A stretch of DNA of 64,000 bases from Hofstenia miamia (GCA_900660155.1 CABFPE010000485.1:209257-273256); one strand, 5' to 3'. Counted from the first letter of the stretch, positions 25,956 to 37,162 are shown. The notes: generated by a model not told the origin, from the letters alone. Numbers and translations are program-made.

Positions 25956-25983
25956 TGCGGTATCCCTGCGACTTCTGCCGTTC

Positions 25984-26391
25984 NNNNNNNNNNNNNNNNN
26001 NNNNNNNNNNNNNNNNNNNNNNNNNNNNNNNNNNNNNNNNNNNNNNNNNNNNNNNNNNNNNNNNNNNNNNNNNNNNNNNNNNNNNNNNNNNNNNNNNNNN
26101 NNNNNNNNNNNNNNNNNNNNNNNNNNNNNNNNNNNNNNNNNNNNNNNNNNNNNNNNNNNNNNNNNNNNNNNNNNNNNNNNNNNNNNNNNNNNNNNNNNNN
26201 NNNNNNNNNNNNNNNNNNNNNNNNNNNNNNNNNNNNNNNNNNNNNNNNNNNNNNNNNNNNNNNNNNNNNNNNNNNNNNNNNNNNNNNNNNNNNNNNNNNN
26301 NNNNNNNNNNNNNNNNNNNNNNNNNNNNNNNNNNNNNNNNNNNNNNNNNNNNNNNNNNNNNNNNNNNNNNNNNNNNNNNNNNNNNNNNNNN
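25984..26391. other. assembly gap, 408 N
   Basis: A run of N inside LINE ORF2, between the endonuclease and reverse-transcriptase parts. Frames read through it are meaningless. Confidence 0.95.
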
Positions 26392-26542
26392 GGTTGAGTA
26401 TCGATGCTAGTGTTTTCGATGAGATTTTTTTACAGTCTATCTGCAGCATGAGGGGGGGGCATGTTTAGACGGAAGTGAGAGGTCTTGATGTACTTGAAAA
26501 TTTTTAACTTGGTTTAGAAGTGAAGTAGATAATATGCAAACA

Positions 26543-27180
26543 TCAATAGATGATAACCATCTCTCTTTTTGCCTGTATGTCAAGGCTCTTGTGAATTCCA
26601 TGAATTGCAGTATGGGTTTCCGAACACATGTCTATTATCATTTTTCCTCTTTCGTTCACTTTGGTGTCCGGATTTGTTGTGAATTGGAGGTTAGAGTGTG
26701 GCTTAGCGTTAAGATCGGAATATCTTCCATTCAGATCTCCACACAGTATACATTTGCGACAGGACGAAGAACGCTCAGATATGCTGGACATGAGGCTAGC
26801 TAACATTGATTCATGGAAGTACGGGGATTCTTGTGGTGGTATGTAACAGACACCAAACGAAACACCAGGAAAAAGGTCAAACCCAATCCACAACTCTTCA
26901 AACTCTTGATTGCTTACTTTTAATATGTGTGGTATCAACCAATGTTTGACAGCAATCACTACACCACCTCTATGTTTGAGTCCAAATGAAGGATTATACA
27001 AAGTAAAACCAGGGATATGAAAATTTCTAGATTTAGTTTCACACAATAACACTATATCGTTTTCTATTAAAATATTTAATTCTGAAGAACACTCGATATT
27101 ATTCTTTATACCATTAACGTTCCAAGATAAGATGCTAAGATAATGACAATTATTTTTATGTACATGTTCTGGAGCACATG
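26543..27180 (-). pseudogene. LINE ORF2: AP-like endonuclease
   Basis: Landmarks of the APE/exonuclease III fold are visible in order: SWNVNGIKNN near 27.14 kb, VLLCETK, HRGGVVIAV, FGVCYIPP and ILCGDLNGRYSD (metal-binding Asp/Asn step). This domain nicks target DNA to prime reverse transcription. It precedes the reverse transcriptase as in all APE-type LINEs. Confidence 0.75.
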
Positions 27181-27212
27181 CGAGATCTAAAAATACAGGG
27201 AGTGACTGTCAA

Positions 27213-27572
27213 TTACTAATCCATCTCTCTTAACGACGCGATTCTTCCAATCATACTCAATCTCAATGCCAGCGTTTTCTGCCTTCTTCTTCTCCATCTC
27301 CACTATATTCCGCAAGCGGGTTTCTTCTTTACGTATTGCCGGGTGGATATCTGGTTTGACGAAAATCTTATCAAATGGTGCGGGAGATTTTTTNTAACTA
27401 ATCCATCTCTCTTAACGACGCGATTCTTCCAATCATACTCAATCTCAATGCCAGCGTTTTCTGCCTTCTTCTCCAACTCCACGATATTCCGAAAGCGGGT
27501 TTCTTCTTTACGTATTGCCGGGTGGATATCCGGTTTGACGAAAATCTTATCAAATGGTGCGGGAGATTTTTT
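27213..27572. repeat. 180-bp duplication around a single N
   Basis: 27213-27393 and 27395-27572 are near-identical and are separated by one N at 27394. This is the same signature as at 1365 and is probably two overlapping contigs abutted by the assembler. It duplicates the end of LINE ORF1. Confidence 0.7.
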
Positions 27573-28105
27573 AAATGCAGGTCGTTTAGATAAAATATCT
27601 TTGCGCTGTATTCCCGAATGAAGTTTAACGAGAATAGGACGAGGTCGATCAGATTCTTTACCAATCCTTCGAGTACTTTCCAGACATGATGCGTCAACTC
27701 CCATTTTACGAAAAATCTCATCAACTTTCCCTTCATCGTCCTTCTTATGCATTATAGATTCTTTCTCACTTACACCAGTGATAATCAAGTTAGAAGCACG
27801 CGTTTTTATGTCTACACATTCTAGAAACTTTTGATGACCATCTAAAATTTCCTTCATTTTGCGGTTTTCGTCTTTCAGCGCGGAATTCTCTCTTCTACTG
27901 CTCTAATTTTTGCACTTAGTGTATCTATCATTTGGCTGTTTCTTGCTACTTCTTTATAGTGTCTTGTGTTCATTTCTGTAATCACTGAATCCATTGAGGC
28001 GACGCGTTTATTCAGTGTTGCAACATCAGTTGAAATAGAACCCATCGCTTCTGATATCATCATTATGAGTTCTTTCTGATCATTTGCATTTCGTGTTCCA
28101 ACCAT
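27230..28105 (-). pseudogene. LINE ORF1: coiled coil plus RRM-like region
   Basis: It starts MVGTRNANDQKEL at 28105 and runs through a coiled coil (heptads to about 27.88 kb). After a frameshift it continues as an RRM-like nucleic-acid-binding region with the step RASNLIITGVSE and the signature RIGKESDRPRPILVKL, familiar from ORF1 proteins of L1-like and related LINEs. It ends near DWKNRVVKRDGLV. ORF1 packages the element RNA. The end is duplicated by the single-N assembly scar. Confidence 0.65.
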
Positions 28106-28115
28106 TATGTTGTGA

Positions 28116-28400
28116 CTCCTTTATAGAATAAAAATCTTGTACTCTTTAAAAAGCTAGTGTTTGTAGAATGCGAATTGAAGTAATATTGGTAATATCTGAG
28201 AAAACACTGATTATAATCGAAGATGTCAAAAAACCAACTGTAAACAAATTTTTTGAAATTCTAAAATTTGTTTGTGCTAAATTGTAATGTACGATATATA
28301 GTTTTTTCTTTAATTACAAACGAATACAATATATTCCAAACTTACGTTTTTACATATAAGCTTTTATTTATATTAGATCATATTTAGTGTTCTTATGTGA
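28116..28400. promoter_or_regulatory. 5' flank of rotatin
   Basis: About 285 bp of AT-rich DNA separate the 5' end of the LINE from the rotatin start. The words TATATTTAG and TTATATTAG occur just before the ATG. I cannot identify a core promoter. If the gene starts at 28401, its promoter must lie in or very near this short stretch, or in the LINE. Confidence 0.25.
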
Positions 28401-31400
28401 ATGACTGAACTTTCAATTCAATCTGATGACTCATTAAATGTCGATGGCTTGCTATTTACGTTTTTTCCGTGGAAACCACTTTGTCAATCAGACTGTGCAG
28501 TTTTAGATGCAATTGCTGAAGCATTTAATTATAATTCACATGAAATTTCACAAACTGCGGCGTTTTTAGGAAATGTTCTGTTCAGGGATTTTCCTGCCGA
28601 AGTATTTCTACAGAAACCTGTCGTTGTTGAACGCATTTTTATCATGCTACGAAATTTACCGAAATCAGATTGTCATCAACATTTAATTATAATTGATCTA
28701 TTGTATCAATTATCTCTATGTTTAAAGAATCGATATTATTATCATTTACAATCTAAAAATCGCACATCTGTTAATGCGAAATCAGAAAAGAATAGTTCAA
28801 GAACTGCATCAGAAGATCTGACAACAAGTCACAAACAGATTTATGAATCTCTTTCAAATTTATCAGAATCTACCATAGATGGTCCTTTTCGTGGTGGAAA
28901 TTTTGACACCAGTGATTTCCTCGCATCTGAAATTTCAATTCAGTTAAGCCTTCCACAATTTTGTATAAGTGTAATGCGTAACGTATCTAAACTTTTAAAA
29001 ACGTCGAATCCAATTTTGTGCAATGCAGTGTGCCATCTTCTGTCTGAAGTATCATTTTTATGCTCACTAACAATTGATGGGAAAGAATTTTGGAATAATC
29101 GATCAGAAGTTTCACACATATTCTTGAAAGATATTCAGGACTGTTTTGCCTGTTTTCTAGATGCAATGAAATATCAACATTATTCGTCTGATCGCAGAAA
29201 ACGAAATGTATTGGAATCGAAGCTTCACTATTTAATGTATATTAATATTGCGCATGTGTTTTATGAGCTTTTGCTAAAAATATTTCCTCAGAATACATGT
29301 TGTCAAATTATTCATTGCTATTTTAAAGATTCTCTTTCTGCCATTTGCAATTTGATTTTGATGGATCCATATTTGTTTAGCATTAACCGACAATTAGCTC
29401 ATAATTTGGTTTCATATATCAAAACTATTTCTATTGAATGCTTCACAATTAACTTTCAAACAATATATGCTATCGATGATGCTGTTAATCTTAATGGTGA
29501 AGCAGATATTAATCTGTTTTGTGAGAAGCTAGCAAATTCTCATTTAGCATTAACATTTGCTAAACAAACAACCAAAATTTCCTGTATTTTCGAACAGCTA
29601 TCTAAGGGAGTCAAGTATAAGGATGATGTTACAAAGGTCTTGTTATTACTTTTGAAATCTAGTGACGATTCTGTTCGTCTAGAAGCGTACACTCGACTAA
29701 AAGAATTTTGTGAGAAAAATCTTTCCGTTGAAATTATTACACGCTCTTCCGACTCTACTTCAACCATTTTCAATTACATTGAATTTAATGTGATCTCTGT
29801 TGTCATTGTTCGTGGATTAACTGATAATTTAGTTGACATTAGATGTATCTCCTCTGATATAATATTTAAACTTCTAACATCTGAAGTGATGTTTGACAAA
29901 GCTGTGTGGACAGATTTCATTCAGAATTTATCTTCACTTACCTCTCACCTAGTAGGCCACACATCTTCAAATACTAATTTAGGAAAGTTATTATTAACAG
30001 CGCTATCAAATGCTTCATCTGGATACTCAATTTTTATAAGTTCTGAACGAATAAGATCTCAGTTTAAGCTCTTGTTTCATCAAGATAATTTTATACGCAG
30101 TCGAGCGTTCAATTGGATTATGAATGAAAATAACTTGAGTGGTACTATTGAAAAAATGTTGGAAAATTGGGGTAATATTATTCTTAAGTCTATTTTTATC
30201 CGCAGAATATGCTCCGATAAAAACTCAGCTGAACTTCAAAATATTGTCAACATTGTGCAATCATCAAATCTCGAGGAATCTGTTAGGTTATCAGCCTATG
30301 AGCAACTAGCAATTCTTATGGAGGATTGCGGTTATCATATGTATTTCATTGGAAGAGATATGCAACAAATGGTGATAGAAATTCTTAAGAAAAATTTAAA
30401 TGGCAATCAACATTCTAAATCTTATGTAACCTCTTCACTTTGCATTTTGCGGTCTATTATATTTTTTAATTCATCAGTTAGGCACACTTTGGCACATGAT
30501 CAGTCGATGTTAATTGTACTGGTTAAGTGTGTTTATTTGTATCATGAATCTAGCAATGCATTATTTGATGCAGCCAATTCTTTAGCTTTACTTTGTTTTG
30601 ACGAAGCTTTAATTCGCAATGATGACTTTAATTTTTCTGCGTCCTCGGCGATTTTGCAGAAGTTCAATTTCCCTTTCAAAATTAATGCTGTAGAGAATAA
30701 ATCGGATAATATATTTTGGCAAAGTTTACAAAATGATTCATTTAGAGATTTTGTTGAAAACTATGCTTACATTAATTTTGATCGTGTTTGTTCTTCTCCC
30801 TTGATTAAGGACTGCTTGCATTCGGCAATCAAAGAATTCATCAGTAAGAATACTTACCTCGAGTGTTTGCTTACCGATTTCAACAATGCTGCTTCTCACT
30901 ACCATGTATGCAATGCTCTGGTTAACCTGATCCAATACCTCTTTTTTCTCAACCATGTTAATGAAATGGGTGGTCTTTATTTTGAGGTTTTGGATCGCTT
31001 TTTCTCAGTGCTTCCCAATAGTCCAGATGATGAAATTCTGCTTTTAAAGGTTTTTGAATTTGTTCTTAATTGCTTACGAAATCCTCAAACTGAGTTATAT
31101 AGGAACGTTTCATCTAAAATCTGTACATATATCTTCCAAGATGAAAATGCGTTTTCTGGTATTTTGTCTCGATTAAGTCATTCAACAATTTCGAACACAA
31201 GTAATAACGAAAGGGATTTAAAGTTGTATATCTTGCAAATTCTATGCAAAGTAATTATTCACAATACAGTAGGAAGTCATGACCTTTTTAATGTTTTAAC
31301 AGATTCTATTCAAATACTTGATAAGCCCGATTTTTTTAGTCTTTCTGTTTTAGAGTTGACGTTGGAAGCAATCTCAGGGATTATTATTAACATTGATTTT

Positions 31401-33896
31401 AATAAAGCACAATTACTTAATCTTTATGATTTAACAAACACGTGTATTTCGTTGTTCAATTCATTTCACAAAGGACGCGGGGAAAATGGTCTTTTGTTTA
31501 TGGGCTGTGGAATCACTCGCGCAGTATGTAATATTTTAACAATAATTTCATCTTTGCTGTCAATGAGAACACATCCTGTATCTTGGGAGAAACGCTTTGC
31601 TGTTTTACACGGTGATAATTACTTTTTCGATTGGTTAATTCCTGTATTGAGTTACAGAGATCAAGAAGTACGATGCTATGGATTTCAAATGACTGCTAAT
31701 TTTTGTGCAAATTTGGATGGAGCTGAAATATTATACAACACATTTAGGCAATTTCATGGAGGCTTTTGGCGATTTTTTATTAACATCATCATAGACTTTG
31801 CTGAATGTTGCACTGTAAAACAAGCAGTTTGTGACGTAATAGTAAATTTTTTAACATTTGATCTTGGAAATTCTGATGACATGGATTCCTATTTGGGTCC
31901 AGTAGATGATTTTGAAAACACACAAGATGGCGTCAACGTATTACTAAATTTACTTGAGGAAATTGAATTTTTTTCTTATTTGAGTAATGAAATTGGGCAT
32001 TTTTCAAGTAGTTTTGATTTATATTATAGGAAGAGATCTTCGAATCATCCCGATTTTATTACTCCAGGCTATCTTGCAAGTCTATGTCAAATTGTTTATA
32101 ATTTAATCTATCTAAAGCCTGACTATATTCATCACAAACTTCGAACCTCTGGGCTAACATTTGAAATTTGTAAGCTCCTTGATATTCCAAGCTTTATGAA
32201 GGTATTTGAAGATGTTCAAAATGTGAATGATAGTTTTGAGGCAGACAATATAATGCAATTCGCTTTTGAATATCTAAAAATGGTAGTTTCTATAATAAAG
32301 CTACTATCTGTTGATTTATTTACTGTGAATAACTCTATTACTGTTCAAGATAAAGTATTTCTTAATGTTGTCATCAATTTTTTCCATTTCGCAGAGAGCT
32401 TATCTGTGAAATCTGCTCTTCTACGTGAATGTGTGACTCAAATAAATTTAGAATGCAGTAATTCATTATTTATGTTCTTATATTATAGTCAGAACTCGGA
32501 AAAGGCGCATGATGTTTTACTTGGCGTCATTGAAAAAAATTGGGAGAGGTTTTCAAAAAATATTTGCAATATTGTGTCATACAGCAAAGTTAGTGAGGTT
32601 CTGTTGAATTCCATATCCAAACTTTTTGTGCAATTTACTGCTTTGTCGAATAATGCGTTTAAAGACAGATTACGCTGCTTGCTTGATAAGATTGGGTTGA
32701 ATTCCTCTTCATGTGGATATATATTGACAAAAGATTTATGCTCTCGTTATAAGAATGCTCAAAGTAAAGGTACAACAAATAGATGCCGATGGCTAGTAGA
32801 TATGCTTAAAGTATTGTTATATTTAAGCTATTCTGCAAAAGATTGCTTTCAAGAAATGGAAATGATTCAATTTTCAATATCTGAAATGAAAGAGTTGCAT
32901 TGTCATTTAAACGCTGATGCCTGTGAAATATCGAAGAATCCCCAATGGCATAAAAAACATGAGCAAAATGTATTTCAAACATTAACTGATATTTTTCAAG
33001 TGTTAACCAATCTTATGTATGACAATCCAAAAGCTAAAAAAGAATGTCTGGAGCAAGGCCTTACAAAAATAATTCTAAGAATGTGGGATTGGATGCAACT
33101 CGCGGAAAAGGCTGTTTTTATTCAACTTTTGCAGTTATTGGGAGTATATGCTGCTCATTGCAATGAATCAGCAATTTCACTCGCTCAATCAAACAGTAAT
33201 TTTAGCTTTGCAAAGCAACTCACTGGTACCACAATTGTACACTGCCTACAAAAATACACGCGCTGTTTTTTTAACGATCTAACATTTGACCAGTCGTCTT
33301 TGTGTTCTTGTTTCGATTTATTAACCACTCTTGTTAAAACAGCAGAATGTAGGATTCTTCTATGGAGATCCAACTTCACTCAATATTTTGGGCAGCTTCG
33401 AGTACCAAAAGCTAATTCTAATGGTAGAACGTCTTTTTCCAATGAAATAGTCTTTTTCGCTTGCTGGTTAAAATTTATTCGTAATCTTTCGTTTTCCTAT
33501 GATGGGAAAGTAATGATCTTTAAAATTCAATCTGCAGTTGATATTATTCTCGAAGCCATATCAGTGAAAATGAATTTTAGTAGCATTGCCTTGTTAATCC
33601 TACATAATATGTGTTTCTTCCCTGCTAACAAGCACAAACTGTTGGCAAACCCACAAGTACTTCCGATTTTAATTAAATACATCAAAAAAGACGATGATAA
33701 AAGTGATTTAGCGATTTCTGCTCTATGGGCTCTCATGCACCAAAATCAGAAATCCAAGATTGTCGTGAAGCAATGTGGCCTTCCATCGTATTTATCAAGT
33801 GCCTTAACGAAACGAAAATTAATTCCGCATTCTAGTGATATAATTGGTGATAAAATTTGTCTATATTTGCAACACATGTTGGAGTTGCTAGATTGA
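28401..33896 (+). CDS. RTTN: rotatin (RTTN/Ana3-like centriole protein)
   Basis: An uninterrupted frame of 1,831 residues. Rotatin is an armadillo/HEAT-repeat protein needed for centriole elongation and basal-body function (Ana3 in flies). Diagnostic segments match the family from memory: FPWKPL (residues 22-27), DFPAEVFLQKP (63-73) and QLSLPQFCIS (181-190). The C-terminal repeat block has LHNMCFFPANKHKLLANPQV (from about 1733) and ALWALMHQNQKSK (from about 1773). Nearly all of it reads as helical repeats. A TGA stands directly in frame before the ATG, so the start is fixed unless an upstream exon splices into the frame. Human rotatin has about 2,226 residues and many exons; this copy is one exon and lacks a recognisable N-terminal armadillo segment. 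A retrocopy or intron loss is possible, but the 1,831 open codons argue for selection. A poly(A) signal follows at 33955. Confidence 0.9.
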   Translation: MTELSIQSDDSLNVDGLLFTFFPWKPLCQSDCAVLDAIAEAFNYNSHEISQTAAFLGNVLFRDFPAEVFLQKPVVVERIFIMLRNLPKSDCHQHLIIIDLLYQLSLCLKNRYYYHLQSKNRTSVNAKSEKNSSRTASEDLTTSHKQIYESLSNLSESTIDGPFRGGNFDTSDFLASEISIQLSLPQFCISVMRNVSKLLKTSNPILCNAVCHLLSEVSFLCSLTIDGKEFWNNRSEVSHIFLKDIQDCFACFLDAMKYQHYSSDRRKRNVLESKLHYLMYINIAHVFYELLLKIFPQNTCCQIIHCYFKDSLSAICNLILMDPYLFSINRQLAHNLVSYIKTISIECFTINFQTIYAIDDAVNLNGEADINLFCEKLANSHLALTFAKQTTKISCIFEQLSKGVKYKDDVTKVLLLLLKSSDDSVRLEAYTRLKEFCEKNLSVEIITRSSDSTSTIFNYIEFNVISVVIVRGLTDNLVDIRCISSDIIFKLLTSEVMFDKAVWTDFIQNLSSLTSHLVGHTSSNTNLGKLLLTALSNASSGYSIFISSERIRSQFKLLFHQDNFIRSRAFNWIMNENNLSGTIEKMLENWGNIILKSIFIRRICSDKNSAELQNIVNIVQSSNLEESVRLSAYEQLAILMEDCGYHMYFIGRDMQQMVIEILKKNLNGNQHSKSYVTSSLCILRSIIFFNSSVRHTLAHDQSMLIVLVKCVYLYHESSNALFDAANSLALLCFDEALIRNDDFNFSASSAILQKFNFPFKINAVENKSDNIFWQSLQNDSFRDFVENYAYINFDRVCSSPLIKDCLHSAIKEFISKNTYLECLLTDFNNAASHYHVCNALVNLIQYLFFLNHVNEMGGLYFEVLDRFFSVLPNSPDDEILLLKVFEFVLNCLRNPQTELYRNVSSKICTYIFQDENAFSGILSRLSHSTISNTSNNERDLKLYILQILCKVIIHNTVGSHDLFNVLTDSIQILDKPDFFSLSVLELTLEAISGIIINIDFNKAQLLNLYDLTNTCISLFNSFHKGRGENGLLFMGCGITRAVCNILTIISSLLSMRTHPVSWEKRFAVLHGDNYFFDWLIPVLSYRDQEVRCYGFQMTANFCANLDGAEILYNTFRQFHGGFWRFFINIIIDFAECCTVKQAVCDVIVNFLTFDLGNSDDMDSYLGPVDDFENTQDGVNVLLNLLEEIEFFSYLSNEIGHFSSSFDLYYRKRSSNHPDFITPGYLASLCQIVYNLIYLKPDYIHHKLRTSGLTFEICKLLDIPSFMKVFEDVQNVNDSFEADNIMQFAFEYLKMVVSIIKLLSVDLFTVNNSITVQDKVFLNVVINFFHFAESLSVKSALLRECVTQINLECSNSLFMFLYYSQNSEKAHDVLLGVIEKNWERFSKNICNIVSYSKVSEVLLNSISKLFVQFTALSNNAFKDRLRCLLDKIGLNSSSCGYILTKDLCSRYKNAQSKGTTNRCRWLVDMLKVLLYLSYSAKDCFQEMEMIQFSISEMKELHCHLNADACEISKNPQWHKKHEQNVFQTLTDIFQVLTNLMYDNPKAKKECLEQGLTKIILRMWDWMQLAEKAVFIQLLQLLGVYAAHCNESAISLAQSNSNFSFAKQLTGTTIVHCLQKYTRCFFNDLTFDQSSLCSCFDLLTTLVKTAECRILLWRSNFTQYFGQLRVPKANSNGRTSFSNEIVFFACWLKFIRNLSFSYDGKVMIFKIQSAVDIILEAISVKMNFSSIALLILHNMCFFPANKHKLLANPQVLPILIKYIKKDDDKSDLAISALWALMHQNQKSKIVVKQCGLPSYLSSALTKRKLIPHSSDIIGDKICLYLQHMLELLD

Positions 33897-33954
33897 AGTG
33901 TAAATAGCTGTAATTTGTAAATATCTAAAGTTGTTGTTCTTATGTTTTAATGTA

Positions 33955-33960
33955 AATAAA
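33955..33960 (+). terminator. poly(A) signal of rotatin
   Basis: A canonical AATAAA about 60 bp after the rotatin stop codon, followed by T-rich sequence. Confidence 0.6.
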
Positions 33961-36128
33961 AAATCGTCTTTTGTATTTTAATGTGTCCATATTAATAACT
34001 ACTCCAGGGTTGTAATGACTGGGTTCATATTTGCATTCTCTTTTGCATTATGCGTTTACTGATGTTTGTTAAATTTGAACTAACGTTTTTTTATTTGAAT
34101 TGAGTTTAGATCTTAAAAGGAAATTGATTGGATCTAGAGCTTAGAATTTCTGTCTAAACAACAAATTTTCTATTTGTAATAATTTTATCTTAATTCAATA
34201 AATAAAATGCAATGCAACCATCAGTAAGTATGCCATGATATTGTAGAAAGTCGCTTTAAAATATCCCATTGTTAAAACCTTTCATTCATACAACTTATTT
34301 TTTTAAATTAGTGGTTGTGTTATTTTCAAATCTTGGTCTGAATGTTTTTAAAATCGTTTGGTTTTTATTAGTGAACGATCATTTTATACAATCGCAGTTA
34401 CAGTGTTATAACAGAAACCGGTCATGTTTGAATTAACGGCCATCTCTCAATTAATCCAGATGAGCGGGGTTTCCCTTTTTTATGGACTTAGATCGCATTG
34501 CAGATAGGTGACACCTGGCCATTAAAGTGTAGTGGGATTGCCATCCAGAAAAGCGGTACACGATACGTTTTCAGGTTTAGTATAATCTATTTTTAATAGC
34601 GGGTACATAGGTACTTGCATCTGAGACTATTTTAAGTGAAAATTTGTAACTATAATTTTAGTAGGTGTTGTCTATAAGAGGCAAAATAAGTCAATTATCT
34701 TAATATAGTAACTTATCTTCAATAAAGGTTGTCCAACAGAGTCGTTCAGGTTATGCAAAATTGTATGACGTTGGTATATTATGACTGACTCGGGCTTGCA
34801 AATTGTTATAAACGTGCTTGTAGAAAGAGATTTCACTGCATACTGAATGTGCTGATAAGTTTTATAGCAGTTGTCCGTACATTCAAAAACTCCTTGGAAT
34901 TGCCAATATCATCAAATATATTAGAGAGGTGAAGGTAGGGTGACACATAATATTTGTATATATTTCTGCAAAATCAAATAAGGCAAACGCATAGACCATT
35001 GTTATGTTCTAAAATTGTAGACGAAGTTTTGACAGTGGTATTATTTGCGGTTGATGCGCGAATGTAATGGTAAATCCAAGCATTACAAAACAGGCTCATC
35101 CTTAAATATTCATTTGTAAGCACTATTCTTCAGATACCAAAGATTTTCATTTAAAATGCACTGAATCTTATTGGAATGAATTTTTACTGCGAATGATCAA
35201 CCCTCAAACAAAATCATCAAAATTAAATGTTGACTAATCTCATTACGTGAAAAGCTGTTTTGTATACTTCACTCTTTTGTGCCGTAACCTTTTTTTAACA
35301 CTAATGTTACGTAGGTTATAGGGGGTACCCCAAAATTGTTTCCTAGTAGCAAACTAACAGCGCTACTTTTATAAACTTTCAGTAAATTAAAATTTTATAA
35401 GTAATTCATATAGTGGGCAGTGGTTTATTTTTACTGTAATAACTAGGATTTTAATGGGCTGTATTACAAATTTAATAAATGAATAAACTTTTAACAAACT
35501 ATATGTTGTGTTTTTAATATTTTAGGAACGAAATAAATATAGAATGCAATCAATATACATTGGTAAAAAGTTTTTTTTCACAATTTTAGCATATGACACT
35601 CCTTAATTAACCATTTAATATTATAAGCACATTCAAATCATGGTAATACCTAATGCAGAAGGGTGTAGAATCACAGCAAAATCGAGTCCATTATTGTAGG
35701 TGTATTGTTTTAGATACATACATCTATGCCCCTATAAAACACTTGTTTCCTCTGAAAAATTGATTAGTAATGTTGGAAGGCTTTGCTTTGATCATCGTAA
35801 CAAAAATTATTATGACTTTAAATTTGCTTCTCTTTTCGAATTGTTGCCTTCGAACTGACACAGAATGATCCTTTGCAACAAATTTGAGTTTGCTTTCAAA
35901 CAAAAACTACTCTTTTGCAATTTTATTTCATATAGAAATTATTATGTTCATTTGATTTCTTGATATAATTATTATTAATTGATAAAATAGATTAGATTAT
36001 TTTTTGTACGTCTTGAACCAAATCGAAAGGCAGGTTTGCTATAAATATTTATTTAACCAGATTTTAAATTCTAAAACCATTAATTATTTTAACCACGTTT
36101 TTTAATTACAGTTGTACTCTTTTTTCAG
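33961..36128. other. intergenic region, probably with the UQCRB 5' intron
   Basis: AT-rich, no gene seen. The right edge ends in a strong acceptor (TTTTTTCAG at about 36120-36128), so part of it is probably the first intron of UQCRB, with an untranslated exon I cannot locate. Around 34.4-34.6 kb a more GC-rich patch may be an old DNA-transposon fragment. Confidence 0.4.
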
Positions 36129-36140
36129 TTTACTGGAAGG

Positions 36141-36512
36141 ATGAGCATGTGGAAGTATTCTGCACAGGTTCTCATGCCTAAAAACAAACCTGCGGGGTTT
36201 CTCTCAGGTCTTTGGTGGCAATTTCAAAAGTACTACTACTACAAAGCCTATTGGTGCCAGTTGGGTCTAATGCGCGATGATACTTGGATGAGTAGTGAGA
36301 TTGTGGAAGAAGCCGTTCGTCGTCTACCTCAGCATATGCGAGATGATCGCACCTACCGAATCCGTCGCGCCTTTGATCTTAGCTGCGCACATCGCATTTT
36401 ACCCAAAGATGAGTGGACAAAGCCTCACGAGGATTATAAATATTTACAACCGTACATTGAAGAAGTGTTAGCTGAGAAGCAGGAGAAGAAAGCGTGGAAC
36501 AAAAATCACTAA
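36141..36512 (+). CDS. UQCRB: cytochrome b-c1 complex subunit 7 (UQCRB/QCR7)
   Basis: 123 residues in one coding exon. UQCRB/QCR7 is a small matrix-side subunit of respiratory complex III that binds cytochrome b and helps assemble the ubiquinone site. The family core is plain: GLMRDDTW (42-49), RRLPQHMRDDRTYRIRRAFD (60-79), LPKDEWTK (87-94), YLQPYIEEV (101-109) and a charged KNH tail. Length fits the family (about 110-130). No cleavable presequence is expected. The N-terminal about 28 residues, with WWQFQKYYYYK, are lineage-specific. The ATG at 36141 comes 12 bases after a TTTTCAG acceptor, so a 5' untranslated exon lies upstream. All the coding sequence is intact. Confidence 0.93.
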   Translation: MSMWKYSAQVLMPKNKPAGFLSGLWWQFQKYYYYKAYWCQLGLMRDDTWMSSEIVEEAVRRLPQHMRDDRTYRIRRAFDLSCAHRILPKDEWTKPHEDYKYLQPYIEEVLAEKQEKKAWNKNH

Positions 36513-36657
36513 CTTTATTTTTATCAGACAAAATTTACTCAATAGAATTTTTGACTTACTGAAATATTTACTTGAATTTTAAATTCAATTTTTTGTCATT
36601 CTACTAAGTTATTCTAATTCTCTATTATTTTCAGACTTTTAAATTTACTCTTATTAA

Positions 36658-36876
36658 CACTAGAAGTACCATTACTCCTTGAGATTCATTTTACATGTAG
36701 CATTTCAATTACAGAAAATATGTAAAAAAATGAAAAAAATTTTACTTATGGAAATTCAAATAAATTATCGATATTTTTGGAGGTGTATATACCTGCTGTT
36801 GTTTTTAATGAATGCATACGCAAGTAAACAAAATTTTAATTTGAGTCAATTTTGACACATTTTGGTCTTTCTAGTG
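36658..36876. mobile_element. piggyBac-type MITE, 219 bp
   Basis: Left end CACTAGAAGTACC and right end GGTCTTTCTAGTG form inverted termini of the CACTAGAA piggyBac kind. TTAA flanks both sides (36654-36657 and 36877-36880), the invariant piggyBac target. No coding sequence. It lies just downstream of UQCRB and may contribute to its 3' untranslated region. Confidence 0.75.
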
Positions 36877-37162
36877 TTAACGATTTGATTTCTTCAAAAT
36901 GATTTGTTTAACTTATTTTTTACCCCGATGTATTGATTCGTTGTTTTCTTATACTAGTTGTCTTTGCAAGCAGACATTTTCAAATTATTTGGTTTCTCAG
37001 GTGCATTAATGTTCTAGTATAAAAACCTTTATGGATTCATAATTCATAAGATATTTCCGTTTGTGCTGGCCTATCATAAGTCGAGTTGATCAGATTTTCG
37101 TGAATATTTGAAATCAAGACGCAATTTCTTTCGTTTCCAAAAAAATCTTCATTTGTCAAGAT

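Larger units (their letters stand above)
23855..28115 (-). mobile_element. two-ORF non-LTR retrotransposon (LINE)
   Basis: A minus-strand LINE. In element order it has ORF1 (28105 to about 27230), then ORF2 with an AP-type endonuclease (about 27180-26540), a 408-bp assembly gap, reverse transcriptase (25955-24729) and a C-terminal region with a CTC...H...C zinc-like motif (to 23963). The 3' end is a short tandem tail, (TAGA)n on the + strand at 23857-23872, as in several APE-type LINE clades with microsatellite tails. Several frameshifts split both ORFs. The RT active-site box reads MMDDT instead of YADD. I do not assign a clade. Confidence 0.75.

Noticed and set aside
25925-26468. Three open frames of 160-180 residues
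   Set aside because: They consist mainly of unknown residues read through the 408-N gap.
29540-33736. Minus-strand frames inside rotatin
   Set aside because: They are shadows of the strongly supported + strand coding exon.
34380-34590. Possible pogo/Tigger-like MITE (CAGTTACAGTGTTATAAC, then a GC-richer patch)
   Set aside because: No matching right end or TA-flanked inverted terminus could be found.
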